Origin: Chondrinema litorale
GTDB taxonomy: Bacteria > Bacteroidota > Bacteroidia > Cytophagales > Flammeovirgaceae
Reading direction: 5' to 3'
Assembly: GCF_026250525.1 (NCBI RefSeq)
Contig: NZ_CP111045.1
Span: forward strand, 460,471 to 524,470
Length of the DNA stretch: 64,000 nt
Positions 26,484-34,454 of this stretch are shown here, in pieces. The translations under genes were made by a program, and so were the position numbers. Position 1 is the stretch's first letter. Each line of letters starts with the position of its first letter. The notes under the pieces were generated by a model that did not search any database, was not told where the DNA came from, and worked only from the letters and a program-made list of their open reading frames with translations.

Positions 26484-27701
26484 TTATACATCAGAAGGGT
26501 CTAGTGTAAACCCAAACATAGCAGAGATTTCTGCAATTTTATCGCCTTGTTCTCTCAGTAAATCAATAGCATTTTTAATTCTTGTGCGACCTGGTTCAGC
26601 TAAAAATTCTTGGTCAAAAGGTGCTTGAATTGCTTGAGTCGCAGTAAATGAAGAGTTTAATAACTGCAACATTTCGGTGTTTAATGTTTCGTCTTCTTCC
26701 TCTACCAAATCATTAATACCCGGACCATCCATCACAGTTCCATCAGTCCACACATAAGTACCTGTGTAAACATTAAAGATGCCTTTTGCATTATTTACTA
26801 TATCTCTGTGCGTGTTATCGCTAAAGCAAGAATGCTCATCTTCTTTACTTTTCTCATCCCAAGCAACAAACATTCTCTCACCAGCAAGTTCACCTTTGCT
26901 TAGCTTGCCAATACCGATTAATATTTTTTCTAAAGAATTGTCTAATTCTGATTCAGAAGTGAAAGTTGATCTGTAATCTGCTCCCGGTTGCCAAGCATCT
27001 AACAAAACCTGTAAATCATCTAATAACAATTCAGAAGCTGCTAATAAATAATCACCTCTTCTATCACAGTTTCCATTGGTACACTCTTCAGTAGTTACAT
27101 AATCTGTGTATGGTCTGTCGCCTCCACCAGCACCTTCGCTTAAATCTTGTCCCCATAATAAGAACTCGATGGCATGGTAACCAGAACTGATGTTAGTTTC
27201 ACCGCCATCTTCATTTTGTGCAGCGATTAAATCTTTATCTATAGTTGGGAAAGTTTCAGCATCTCCAATAATATTTACATTGATGTTACCATCTGCACCA
27301 TTCACATTTCCAGACACATAATCGATATAAGATTCATCTAAAGGCCATGCATTTAACTGTCCTTCTGGACCATCTTCATCATCTATTGGTCCATCATAAA
27401 ACCTGAAAGCTTCAGTTTGGCCATAAGGCTCGCGACTATCTAACCAAGCTTGTTTGGCATCAGCTAATGTTTCTGCTGTTGGATTAGCTAAAAAAGTCTC
27501 AATTTTTTGCTTTAGGGTAGCGGCAAGGTTGTAAGTATCTACATAATTGGCATAAACCAAATCTGCATAATTTTCTATAACAACAGCCTTGGTTACAGTA
27601 GGAGTAGTATTTTCAGCTTCATCATCATCACAATTTGTGAACACAAATAAAAAAGTAAGTAGCAGTAATGCACTTTTAAGCTTATGTAAATATTTTACCA
27701 T
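26484..27701 (-). CDS. Imelysin family (M75-like) lipoprotein, first copy
   Basis: About 405 residues. The start at 27701 (MVKYLHKLKSALLLL) produces a lipoprotein signal with lipobox FTNC; the frame continues upstream to 27815, but those 38 residues are not signal-like and overlap the promoter. The canonical imelysin motif GxHxxE is intact (GYHAIE, 174-179), with WLDSREPYGQTEAFRFYDGPID before it and GERMFVAWDEKS later, so a metal site is likely. It is the first gene of the five-gene operon and is separated from the di-haem gene by 118 bp. EfeO/IrpA-like periplasmic iron binding is the best-supported role. Confidence 0.9.
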   Translation of the reverse strand: MVKYLHKLKSALLLLTFLFVFTNCDDDEAENTTPTVTKAVVIENYADLVYANYVDTYNLAATLKQKIETFLANPTAETLADAKQAWLDSREPYGQTEAFRFYDGPIDDEDGPEGQLNAWPLDESYIDYVSGNVNGADGNINVNIIGDAETFPTIDKDLIAAQNEDGGETNISSGYHAIEFLLWGQDLSEGAGGGDRPYTDYVTTEECTNGNCDRRGDYLLAASELLLDDLQVLLDAWQPGADYRSTFTSESELDNSLEKILIGIGKLSKGELAGERMFVAWDEKSKEDEHSCFSDNTHRDIVNNAKGIFNVYTGTYVWTDGTVMDGPGINDLVEEEDETLNTEMLQLLNSSFTATQAIQAPFDQEFLAEPGRTRIKNAIDLLREQGDKIAEISAMFGFTLDPSDV

Positions 27702-27743
27702 TATGTGTTTATAGATTTTATTTAGATTAATTAAAAATAATGG

Positions 27744-27783
27744 CAAATATAAAATTTCATAATAACATCCTGAACATTCAGGA
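27744..27783 (-). promoter_or_regulatory. Candidate promoter and operator of the imelysin operon
   Basis: On the minus strand TATATTTG (27751-27744) matches the Bacteroidota -7 consensus TAnnTTTG, about 43 bp before the imelysin start. Just upstream, at the -33 region, is an inverted repeat of 7-bp arms, TCCTGAA-CA-TTCAGGA (27768-27774 with 27777-27783). A repressor sitting there would block the promoter. It is not a textbook Fur box. Promoter and operator roles are inferred. Confidence 0.5.
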
Positions 27784-27945
27784 AAATATTTTTTCCAAAA
27801 AAGTTCATTAATCAAAATTCTAGCACTTTAGAAAACTAATTAAAGATGGGAAATGATCTAATAATGATGTAAGATAAATGAATAAAAAGCCAGAACATAT
27901 TAGCATTTAATATAATATTAATTAAAATATAATTTCAATTAATAT

Positions 27946-28365
27946 TCATTTTGCTAAATACTTCAATTGACCATAATGTTCAGCTGTATGCGCAGTAATG
28001 TGAATTAATCCATCTAAGACTGTCCAAGCTTTTTCGCGAGATGGATTGTTTTGAACTAAAACATTTATGCTTTTTTGAATCTCAACTTCTGCGTTTTGAT
28101 ACTTTGAGATCAACATCTCACACTCAGATAATGCAGCTTGGATTTCAATTAAGGAATGAGTTTCCTCAAACTCATCATCCCTATTTCGATGTGAAGGAAT
28201 TTCTAAAATCAATTCTCCTAGCCAATATTTAATAGCTTGAAAAGTATGATAGAAAACTTGAGCGGCAGATGGACTATTTTCATTCCATTTGTAAGACAAG
28301 TCAGGATTTGAATTGAGAATGATCTTTAACTTATCCGTATAAAATTTTAACTCTTCTATATGCAT
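27946..28365 (-). CDS. DinB-like four-helix protein
   Basis: A 139-residue soluble protein of the DinB/YfiT-like metalloenzyme superfamily. The N-terminal helix LDFY-like segment is followed by AAQVFYHTFQAIKYWLGEL, whose His is at the first metal-ligand position. The C-terminal helix HITAHTAEHYGQLKYL contains the typical HxxxHxxQ pattern, so a metal site of His residues is plausible. Members include thiol transferases (bacillithiol or mycothiol-linked) and many of unknown role. It stands alone between the imelysin operon and the catechol operon, on the same strand as both, 244 bp from the former's start. Confidence 0.8.
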   Translation of the reverse strand: MHIEELKFYTDKLKIILNSNPDLSYKWNENSPSAAQVFYHTFQAIKYWLGELILEIPSHRNRDDEFEETHSLIEIQAALSECEMLISKYQNAEVEIQKSINVLVQNNPSREKAWTVLDGLIHITAHTAEHYGQLKYLAK

Positions 28366-28450
28366 TTTACAAAGCTGTAGTAAACTAAAACAGTATAAAT
28401 TTAAATAGAAGAGTTTAAAAATGATGGTAATTAAAGAAAAATGAAATTGT

Positions 28451-29656
28451 TTATACCCTTTCTATAATGATTGCATAGCCCATTCCAACACCGATACACA
28501 TAGTAGCTAAAGCGTATTTTCCATTAGTTCTGAATAGCTGGTTTGTTGCAGCCTGAATAATTCTGGTTCCAGACATACCCAGAGGATGACCAATCGCAAT
28601 GGCACCACCATTCGGGTTAACTCTTTCATCGTCATCAGCAATGCCTAGCTCTCGCATACAAGCTAAAGACTGAGCAGCAAATGCTTCATTTAACTCAATT
28701 ACATCCATTTGACTGAGTTTTAAGCCAGCTCTTTTTAATGCTTTTTTAGTCGCACCAACTGGGCCTATACCCATAATTCTTGGCTCAACACCTACAACTG
28801 CCGAAGTAACAATTCGGACTTTAGGATTCAAGCTATATTGCTTCACTGCATTTTCTGAGGCCACTAACATAGCTCCTGCTCCATCATTTAAACCAGAAGC
28901 ATTGCCGGCTGTAACGGTACCGTCTTTCTTAAATACAGGTCGAAGTTTAGCTAAAATTTCAACTGTAGTTTCTGCTCTTATAAATTCATCTTGGTTAATT
29001 ATCTTTGGTTCACCTTTTCGCTGAGGAATAAGTACAGAAACAATTTCTTCTTGCAAGATGCCATTTTGTTGGGCTTTAGCTGCTTTCATTTGAGACTGAT
29101 AAGCAAACAAATCTTGATCTTCACGAGAAATCTTATACATTTCAGCGAGGTTTTCAGCAGTAATCCCCATGGCATCTGTTCCATACATTTCTTCCATCTT
29201 GGGGTTTACAAAACGCCAGCCGAAGCTCGAATTCTCCATTTTAGAATCATTTCCAAACGGTTTCGACGCTTTAGAAATTACCAATGGTCCGCGGGTCATG
29301 TGTTCCATACCGCCAGAAATTATTAAATCAGCTTCGTCTGCTTTTATGGCTCTGTTGGCATGCACTACCGATGACATACCAGAAGAGCAAAGCCTGTTCA
29401 CAGTTTCACCGGGAACCGTATACGGTAATCCAGCCAGAAGCAAAGCCATACGCGCTACATTTCTATTATCTTCTCCAGCTTGATTGTGGCAACCAAGTAT
29501 TACATCATCAATGGCATCTTTAGGCAAGTTCGGAAACTTATCCATTAATGCTTTGATGGGTATTGCTGCCAAATCATCTGCTCTTACTTCAGACAGTCCT
29601 CCACCTAGTTTACCAACTGGCGTACGGACAGCATCAATTATATATGATTCTTTCAT
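28451..29656 (-). CDS. pcaF: 3-oxoadipyl-CoA/3-oxo-5,6-dehydrosuberyl-type thiolase
   Basis: Thiolase of 401 residues, the standard length of beta-ketoadipyl-CoA thiolase. It cleaves 3-oxoadipyl-CoA with CoA to succinyl-CoA and acetyl-CoA, the last step of the pathway. The acyl-enzyme Cys is in RLCSSGMSSV (about residue 90), the catalytic His in GGAIAIGHPLGMSG and the second Cys in MCIGVGMG. The N-terminus DAVRTPVGKLGGGLSEVRADDL is PcaF-like. It is the last gene of the catechol operon, 4 bp after the CoA-transferase. A general acetyl-CoA acetyltransferase is the alternative, but the context favours PcaF. Confidence 0.92.
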   Translation of the reverse strand: MKESYIIDAVRTPVGKLGGGLSEVRADDLAAIPIKALMDKFPNLPKDAIDDVILGCHNQAGEDNRNVARMALLLAGLPYTVPGETVNRLCSSGMSSVVHANRAIKADEADLIISGGMEHMTRGPLVISKASKPFGNDSKMENSSFGWRFVNPKMEEMYGTDAMGITAENLAEMYKISREDQDLFAYQSQMKAAKAQQNGILQEEIVSVLIPQRKGEPKIINQDEFIRAETTVEILAKLRPVFKKDGTVTAGNASGLNDGAGAMLVASENAVKQYSLNPKVRIVTSAVVGVEPRIMGIGPVGATKKALKRAGLKLSQMDVIELNEAFAAQSLACMRELGIADDDERVNPNGGAIAIGHPLGMSGTRIIQAATNQLFRTNGKYALATMCIGVGMGYAIIIERV

Positions 29657-29660
29657 GTCT

Positions 29661-31004
29661 TTAGGTTAGTTTTTCATCAAAGGAAGCTTCGGTTTTTGCC
29701 CTTACTTCTTCTAATGTGGCTCCGGGCATTAATTCTATCAGGGTAAGCTTGCTATTAATATATCTGAAAACAGCCAGCTCAGTAATGCACATATCCACAC
29801 AGTTATTTGCTGTAAGTGGTAGTGTACATGTCGGAACAATTTTAGAATTTCCTTTTCTATCAGTATGACTAAGTGTAACAATCAACCGCTTAGCACCAGA
29901 AGCTAAATCCATTGCTCCACCAACTCCCAAAAGAGGTTTTCCTGGTACTGCCCAGTTTGCCAAATTACCTGCTTCATCAATTTCTAAACCTCCCATTATT
30001 GCCACATCAACATGCTTCCCTCTTATCATAGCAAAACTTTCTGCACTGTCGAAATAACTACTTCCGGGCAATGCTGTAACAGGAATTTTTCCTGCGTTTA
30101 CTGGATAATCCATCGCTCCCCCTCCATCTTTAGGTTCTGGGCCAACACCCAGCATGCCATTTTCGGTATGTAAAACAATACCATCTTCTGGTTTAATAAA
30201 ATCGGCTACCAAAGTAGGAATGCCAATTCCCAGATTTACAATATCACCGTTTTGTAATTCTTTAAAAGCTCTTTTCGCCATATTTAAGCGTTTGTCATCT
30301 ACTTTTTTGGCAGAGCCAGATGCCGAAGATCCTAAATCTTCTGCGATTAATTTTCTTTCAACCAGATAATTTACAAAGCAACCCGGAGTATGAATCTGAT
30401 TTGGATCAAGTTCACCTTCTTGAACAATTTCTTGTACTTCTGCCACTACAATTTTAGCAGCAGTTGCCATGGCTCTGTTAAAATTTTGTTCGGTCATTCT
30501 GTATTGAAGGTTGCCAGCAGTATCGGCTTTCCAAGCTCTAATAAATGCTACATTTCCTTTAATACTTTTAATAAATACTTGCTCCACACCATCAATTACT
30601 TTGGTCTCTCTTTCTTCTGCAAGTTTAGTTCCGGCAGATGTTGGTGTAAAAAAACCACCAATACCTGCACCGCCTGCCCGAATAGCTTCAGCAAGTGTGC
30701 CTTGTGGTAGTAACTCGTATTCCACTTTACCTTCTTGAGCAGCTTTAACTGCATCAGGATTAGAGGTAAAGAAGCTACCTATCATTTTGGTTAGCTGACC
30801 ATTGTTTAGCAACCTGCCTCCACCGATTCCGGGTTCGCCTACATTGTTCCCAATAAATGTCAGGTTCTTTGTACCTGTTTCAGCAAGTGCATGAAGCAAA
30901 CTAACAGGGTTGCCTGTCATGCCGAAACCTCCTCCTAAAAGTATGTCGCCATCTTTAACCAATGCGGCAGCTTCTTTTGCTGTTATAACTGGTACTTTGT
31001 TCAT
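29661..31004 (-). CDS. pcaIJ: 3-oxoadipate CoA-transferase, alpha and beta subunits fused
   Basis: Transfers CoA from succinyl-CoA to 3-oxoadipate. In most bacteria PcaI and PcaJ are separate; here both are one 447-residue chain. The alpha half (about 1-225) has the GGFGMTGNP glycine-rich loop and GGAGIGGFFTP. A short Ser/Ala/Lys linker (SSASGSAKK) precedes the beta half (about 235-447), with the catalytic Glu in HTENGMLGVGP and GGAMDLASGAK. The fusion is the same order as mammalian SCOT, whose substrate is acetoacetate, so that activity cannot be excluded. Gaps of 17 bp to PcaD and 4 bp to PcaF fix it in the catechol pathway. Confidence 0.9.
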   Translation of the reverse strand: MNKVPVITAKEAAALVKDGDILLGGGFGMTGNPVSLLHALAETGTKNLTFIGNNVGEPGIGGGRLLNNGQLTKMIGSFFTSNPDAVKAAQEGKVEYELLPQGTLAEAIRAGGAGIGGFFTPTSAGTKLAEERETKVIDGVEQVFIKSIKGNVAFIRAWKADTAGNLQYRMTEQNFNRAMATAAKIVVAEVQEIVQEGELDPNQIHTPGCFVNYLVERKLIAEDLGSSASGSAKKVDDKRLNMAKRAFKELQNGDIVNLGIGIPTLVADFIKPEDGIVLHTENGMLGVGPEPKDGGGAMDYPVNAGKIPVTALPGSSYFDSAESFAMIRGKHVDVAIMGGLEIDEAGNLANWAVPGKPLLGVGGAMDLASGAKRLIVTLSHTDRKGNSKIVPTCTLPLTANNCVDMCITELAVFRYINSKLTLIELMPGATLEEVRAKTEASFDEKLT

Positions 31005-31021
31005 TGTTATATGTTGTTTAT

Positions 31022-31807
31022 TTAGTCTGATTCAATAAAATTGAGTACATGTTTCGAGAATTCTTCTGGACATTCAAAATTGCTGAGGTGTGCAGCATCG
31101 ATACTCACATGCGATGAACCGGGAATGTGTTTTTGTATAAATTCTCCATCTGTAACTGTGGTTACAGCATCTTGCTTTCCACTTATAATCAAGACTGGTA
31201 TATCTATTTCAGATAGATTTTTTGGGAAGAAAGCATCGCGAACCATGGCGCAGCAAGCAGCATAACCTTTAGGATCGTTCGAAACAAAGATTTTTAAAAT
31301 TTGCTCAACTTTTTCTGGATGATTTTCTCTAAAAGATTCTGTAAACCATCTAGTTGCTGTACCTTCAGTGATTGAATTAAGTCCTTCACTTAAAATCAAT
31401 TTTATTCTTTGGTTCCAGCCATCTTGTGTTCCAATTACTGCTGCCGTATTGGCGATAATGATCTTTTTAAATCTATATGCAGCATAAATGGCTAACCACT
31501 GCCCTATTTGCCCTCCCATAGATAAGCCACAGAAATAAACTTTATCCAGTTTTAGATGATCGAGTAAAGCAATTACATCTTCACCTAGATCAGAAACTGA
31601 ATATTCTTTTTTGTCTCCTGTGCTACTCTTTCCGTGACCTCTTGTGTCGTACCTTAAGATATTGAAATACTTTCCAAGAAACTGCTTTTGCGGCTCCCAC
31701 ATGGTATGATCTGTACCCAAGGAATTGGAAAATATCAGGGTATCAGCATGTCCGTAATTATCAAATATGTAATGACAATTGATGTCATTGAAATGTGATA
31801 TTGGCAT
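31022..31807 (-). CDS. pcaD: 3-oxoadipate enol-lactonase
   Basis: Alpha/beta hydrolase of 261 residues that opens 3-oxoadipate enol-lactone to 3-oxoadipate. The fold is complete: oxyanion strand LIFSNSLGTDHTMWEPQ (the SLG-T--MW form is typical of PcaD), nucleophile Ser in FCGLSMGGQIGQW, Asp in ISGKQDAVT and His near SIDAAHLSNFECPEEF. Residues RYDTRGHGKSS are also PcaD-like. The neighbours on both sides are pathway genes (catA upstream, fused pcaIJ downstream), which supports the substrate assignment. It follows a hairpin that separates it from catA. Confidence 0.92.
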   Translation of the reverse strand: MPISHFNDINCHYIFDNYGHADTLIFSNSLGTDHTMWEPQKQFLGKYFNILRYDTRGHGKSSTGDKKEYSVSDLGEDVIALLDHLKLDKVYFCGLSMGGQIGQWLAIYAAYRFKKIIIANTAAVIGTQDGWNQRIKLILSEGLNSITEGTATRWFTESFRENHPEKVEQILKIFVSNDPKGYAACCAMVRDAFFPKNLSEIDIPVLIISGKQDAVTTVTDGEFIQKHIPGSSHVSIDAAHLSNFECPEEFSKHVLNFIESD

Positions 31808-31821
31808 TTGTTTATCAAGTT

Positions 31822-31860
31822 AAAAACCACCAACAGCTTTTAAAACTGCTAGTGGTTTTA
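31822..31860 (-). other. Intra-operon hairpin between catA and pcaD
   Basis: Inverted repeat AAAACCAC..CAG (31823-31836) with CTG..GTGGTTTT (31846-31859), fitting in the 58-bp gap between catA and pcaD. On the minus strand it ends in only five T before AACTTG, so it is at most a weak terminator; it may instead protect the upstream mRNA or attenuate the pca part. Confidence 0.5.
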
Positions 31861-31865
31861 TCATC

Positions 31866-32810
31866 CTACATCGCAGCTCTTTTACTCTCTACGAGTTCTG
31901 CTCTTTTTCTTTCTACTATTGCTTTAGGGCCTGTTTGGTGTTCTCTTTGGATTGAAAAATCAAAATCTATTGAAGAATAAGGTTGATCTAATTCTTTTCC
32001 GGCAATCAGTTTTTCATCGGTAATTTTAGTCACTGCTGGCACTAAACCTTCTCTACTTGCAAATGCAAAGTCATCCCACAGATAAGGGTCTCCTTCTATG
32101 TTAATCTGGGTGGTTAATTTTCTGAAACCCTCAGCAGAGATAAAGAAATGTATGTGCGCTGGACGGTGACCATGTCTGCCTAATGCATCTAACAAGATTT
32201 CTGTTGAACCCTTAGGTGGAACACTGTAACCACTTGGCATAATGCTTCTAAACTGATATCTCCCGTTTTCATCTGTGATAATGCTTCTACGCAGATTAAA
32301 ATCAGATTGGGAAGAATCAAAATAAGAATAATTTCCTTTTAGGTTAGCATGCCACACTTCTACTCTGGCATTAGCTACTGGATTTCCATTTTCATCTTTT
32401 ACCTGCCCTTGCATAAAAACAATTTCTGCTTCATCCAACTCAGTACCGTCATCTAATCGTGCAAAACCATATTCCTCGGGAGCTCCTGCAACGTACAAAG
32501 GCCCTTCAATTGTTCTTGGTGTTCCACCTTTAATCCCGAGTTTTTCTTCTTCTTCATCCAATCTCATATCCAGAAAATGCTCAAAACCTAAACCGGGTGC
32601 AATTAAACCCCATTCTTGATTTTGACCTGCTTCAGTTAAATAATTAATGGCAGTCCAAAACTCATCTGGAGTTACATTAAAATCATCAATTGCATAGAAA
32701 AGGTCTTTTACAATTCTGTTTACAATTTGTTTTACTCTTTCATTACCCCCCTTCTCAGTACTCTCCATTACTTTTAGAAATTCATCGATTTTTGATCTTT
32801 CCATTTTCAA
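31866..32810 (-). CDS. catA: Catechol 1,2-dioxygenase (intradiol)
   Basis: Cleaves catechol to cis,cis-muconate with O2 and a non-haem Fe(III), in the cytosol. It has 314 residues. The N-terminal helical dimerisation region (about 1-100, SKIDEFLKVMES to GLGFEHFLDMR) is characteristic of catechol dioxygenases rather than protocatechuate dioxygenases. The catalytic beta-sandwich carries all four iron ligands: Y161 (GNYSYFD), Y195 (MPSGYS), H219 and H221 (RPAHIHFF). A C-terminal tail of 30 mostly charged residues is present. It is preceded by catB and catC in the operon. Hydroxyquinol or chlorocatechol activity cannot be excluded, but the neighbours fit catechol. Confidence 0.93.
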   Translation of the reverse strand: MKMERSKIDEFLKVMESTEKGGNERVKQIVNRIVKDLFYAIDDFNVTPDEFWTAINYLTEAGQNQEWGLIAPGLGFEHFLDMRLDEEEEKLGIKGGTPRTIEGPLYVAGAPEEYGFARLDDGTELDEAEIVFMQGQVKDENGNPVANARVEVWHANLKGNYSYFDSSQSDFNLRRSIITDENGRYQFRSIMPSGYSVPPKGSTEILLDALGRHGHRPAHIHFFISAEGFRKLTTQINIEGDPYLWDDFAFASREGLVPAVTKITDEKLIAGKELDQPYSSIDFDFSIQREHQTGPKAIVERKRAELVESKRAAM

Positions 32811-32836
32811 TTACTTTTAAATTGTTAAATACTAGT

Positions 32837-33115
32837 TTATTTTATTGATGAGTAGTGCTTACACAAAGGCATCACTTTCATATCCATATAGGGAAATAGT
32901 GGAAGCGAGGTAAGCAGGTCGTGTAGTTCTCCATTGTCTGCTACATCGAAAATGCTGATGTTTGCATATTGGCCAACAATTCGCCAAAGGTGTACCCACT
33001 TGCCTTCTTCTTGTAATTTTTTGGCAAGTGCTTTCTCTCTTGCCTTGAGATCTTCTACAAATTCTTTGTCCAGATCGGACGGTATGTTTACGGTCATTTC
33101 TACATGAAACAGCAT
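32837..33115 (-). CDS. catC: Muconolactone delta-isomerase
   Basis: Isomerises muconolactone to 3-oxoadipate enol-lactone. It has about 92 residues, the family size. Start at 33115 (MLFHVEMTVNIPSDLD) matches CatC proteins; the frame remains open to 33154, but that would overlap catB. Family motifs visible: FHVEMTVNIP at the start, LAKKLQEEGKWVHLWRIVGQYANISIFDV and the SLPLFPYMDMKVMPL ending. The muconolactone isomerase is a small alpha/beta-barrel protein that assembles as a decamer. It lies 7 bp downstream of catB and 26 bp upstream of catA. Confidence 0.93.
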   Translation of the reverse strand: MLFHVEMTVNIPSDLDKEFVEDLKAREKALAKKLQEEGKWVHLWRIVGQYANISIFDVADNGELHDLLTSLPLFPYMDMKVMPLCKHYSSIK

Positions 33116-33122
33116 ATGTTTA

Positions 33123-34253
33123 TCATTTTCGTTTGTACTTTTCAATCTTGTCAAAATCGAGCTCTAAGCCCAAACCAGGTCCTTCGGGCAAATGCAAAGC
33201 AGCATTTTTATACTGAATCGGATTTACCACGATATCGTCTGTAAGTAGTAAGGGGCCAAATAACTCTGTCCCACATTGTAGTGATTTTAAGCAACGCATT
33301 ACATGTGCCGAAGCAGCAGTACCGATTGTGCCTTCGAGCATGGTACCTCCGTAAAGAGCAATACCTGCGGATTCTGCTATAGCAGCAACTCTAAGCAAAC
33401 CATACAATCCTCCGGCTTTTGCCACTTTAAGCGCAAAAACACTGGCAGCATGTTGTTGAGCAAGTGCAAAAGCATCAGATTCAATCGAAACGGCTTCGTC
33501 AGCCATAATCGGAGTATGGAAAAACGCGGTGAGTCTTGCTAAGCCAGCCCAATTATCTTTATGGATGGGTTGTTCGATAAGATCAATCCCTACTTCCTGC
33601 AATTTTAAAATATTGGACTTCGCTTCTGCCTCAGACCAAGCTTGATTTACATCTACTGTAATCATAATATCTGGTCCTACTGCTTCTTTTATAGCACATG
33701 CATGGGCAATGTCTACTTTAGGTAAATTCTTGCCGATTTTAAGCTTAAATGCTTTGTGTCTTTTTTCATAAACTAGTTGCTGGGCTTCTTCTATATCTCT
33801 GGCTGTATTGCCACTGGCGAGTGTCCACAATACTGGTAGTTCTTTTCTAATTTCTCCGCCTAACAAAGCACTTACAGGTATTCCAAGTCTTTTACCTTGG
33901 GCATCAAGCAAAGCAGTTTCGATTCCTGCTTTGGCAAAATAGTTTCCTTTAATGTGCTTTTCGAGATGAGACATTAGCAAGCGAATGTTACTTGCATTTT
34001 GCCCCTTTATGAGCGGTGTTATATACTGGTCTATTACAAGCTTCATCCCTTCTGGCGACTCTGCTCCGTAACTTAAACCAGCAATTGTTGTGGCTTCTCC
34101 CAACCCGATAATATCATCGCTACACTTCAATTGGATGATAACCATAGACTGTATTTGCATGGTTGCCATCGACAATTGATGTGGTCGAATTGTTGGGAGA
34201 TCTACAATAGTAGTTTGTATCCCAATAATTATTGGGTGTTGTTTATTGTCCAT
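33123..34253 (-). CDS. catB: Muconate cycloisomerase
   Basis: Lactonises cis,cis-muconate to muconolactone. It has 376 residues and belongs to the enolase superfamily of the muconate-lactonising type: the general base motif KLKIGKN (K-x-K), then metal ligands in TVDVNQAW (Asp), DLIEQPIH (Glu) and PIMADEAVS (Asp/Glu), and a C-terminal Lys in FALKVAKAGG. The pattern of K-x-K and D/E/D is diagnostic of this subgroup. It is the first gene of the catabolic operon (catB-catC-catA-pcaD-pcaIJ-pcaF). A 201-bp gap separates it from the AraC regulator upstream. Dipeptide epimerase function would be the alternative, but the neighbours argue against it. Confidence 0.9.
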   Translation of the reverse strand: MDNKQHPIIIGIQTTIVDLPTIRPHQLSMATMQIQSMVIIQLKCSDDIIGLGEATTIAGLSYGAESPEGMKLVIDQYITPLIKGQNASNIRLLMSHLEKHIKGNYFAKAGIETALLDAQGKRLGIPVSALLGGEIRKELPVLWTLASGNTARDIEEAQQLVYEKRHKAFKLKIGKNLPKVDIAHACAIKEAVGPDIMITVDVNQAWSEAEAKSNILKLQEVGIDLIEQPIHKDNWAGLARLTAFFHTPIMADEAVSIESDAFALAQQHAASVFALKVAKAGGLYGLLRVAAIAESAGIALYGGTMLEGTIGTAASAHVMRCLKSLQCGTELFGPLLLTDDIVVNPIQYKNAALHLPEGPGLGLELDFDKIEKYKRK

Positions 34254-34454
34254 TAAAATATCACTTTAATGAGAAAAATTATCTAAACAGTAAGAGCTGT
34301 ATTAGTATTTGAGAGTTGTTCCAAATTTATTTAATAAATTGAATGTTCGGCTTTCAATTTGAATTAAAAATAGCACAAATCAAACATCATCTAAAAATAC
34401 AAGCACGTATCTAGCAATTTTTGAATCGAAACAGTGACAAATCGCACAACATAC

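Noticed and set aside
27702..27815. Extension of the first imelysin to 27815
   Set aside because: It would cover the promoter and palindrome and spoil the lipoprotein signal.
28991..29483. Overlapping plus-strand frames inside the thiolase gene
   Set aside because: Shadows of the conserved minus-strand thiolase.
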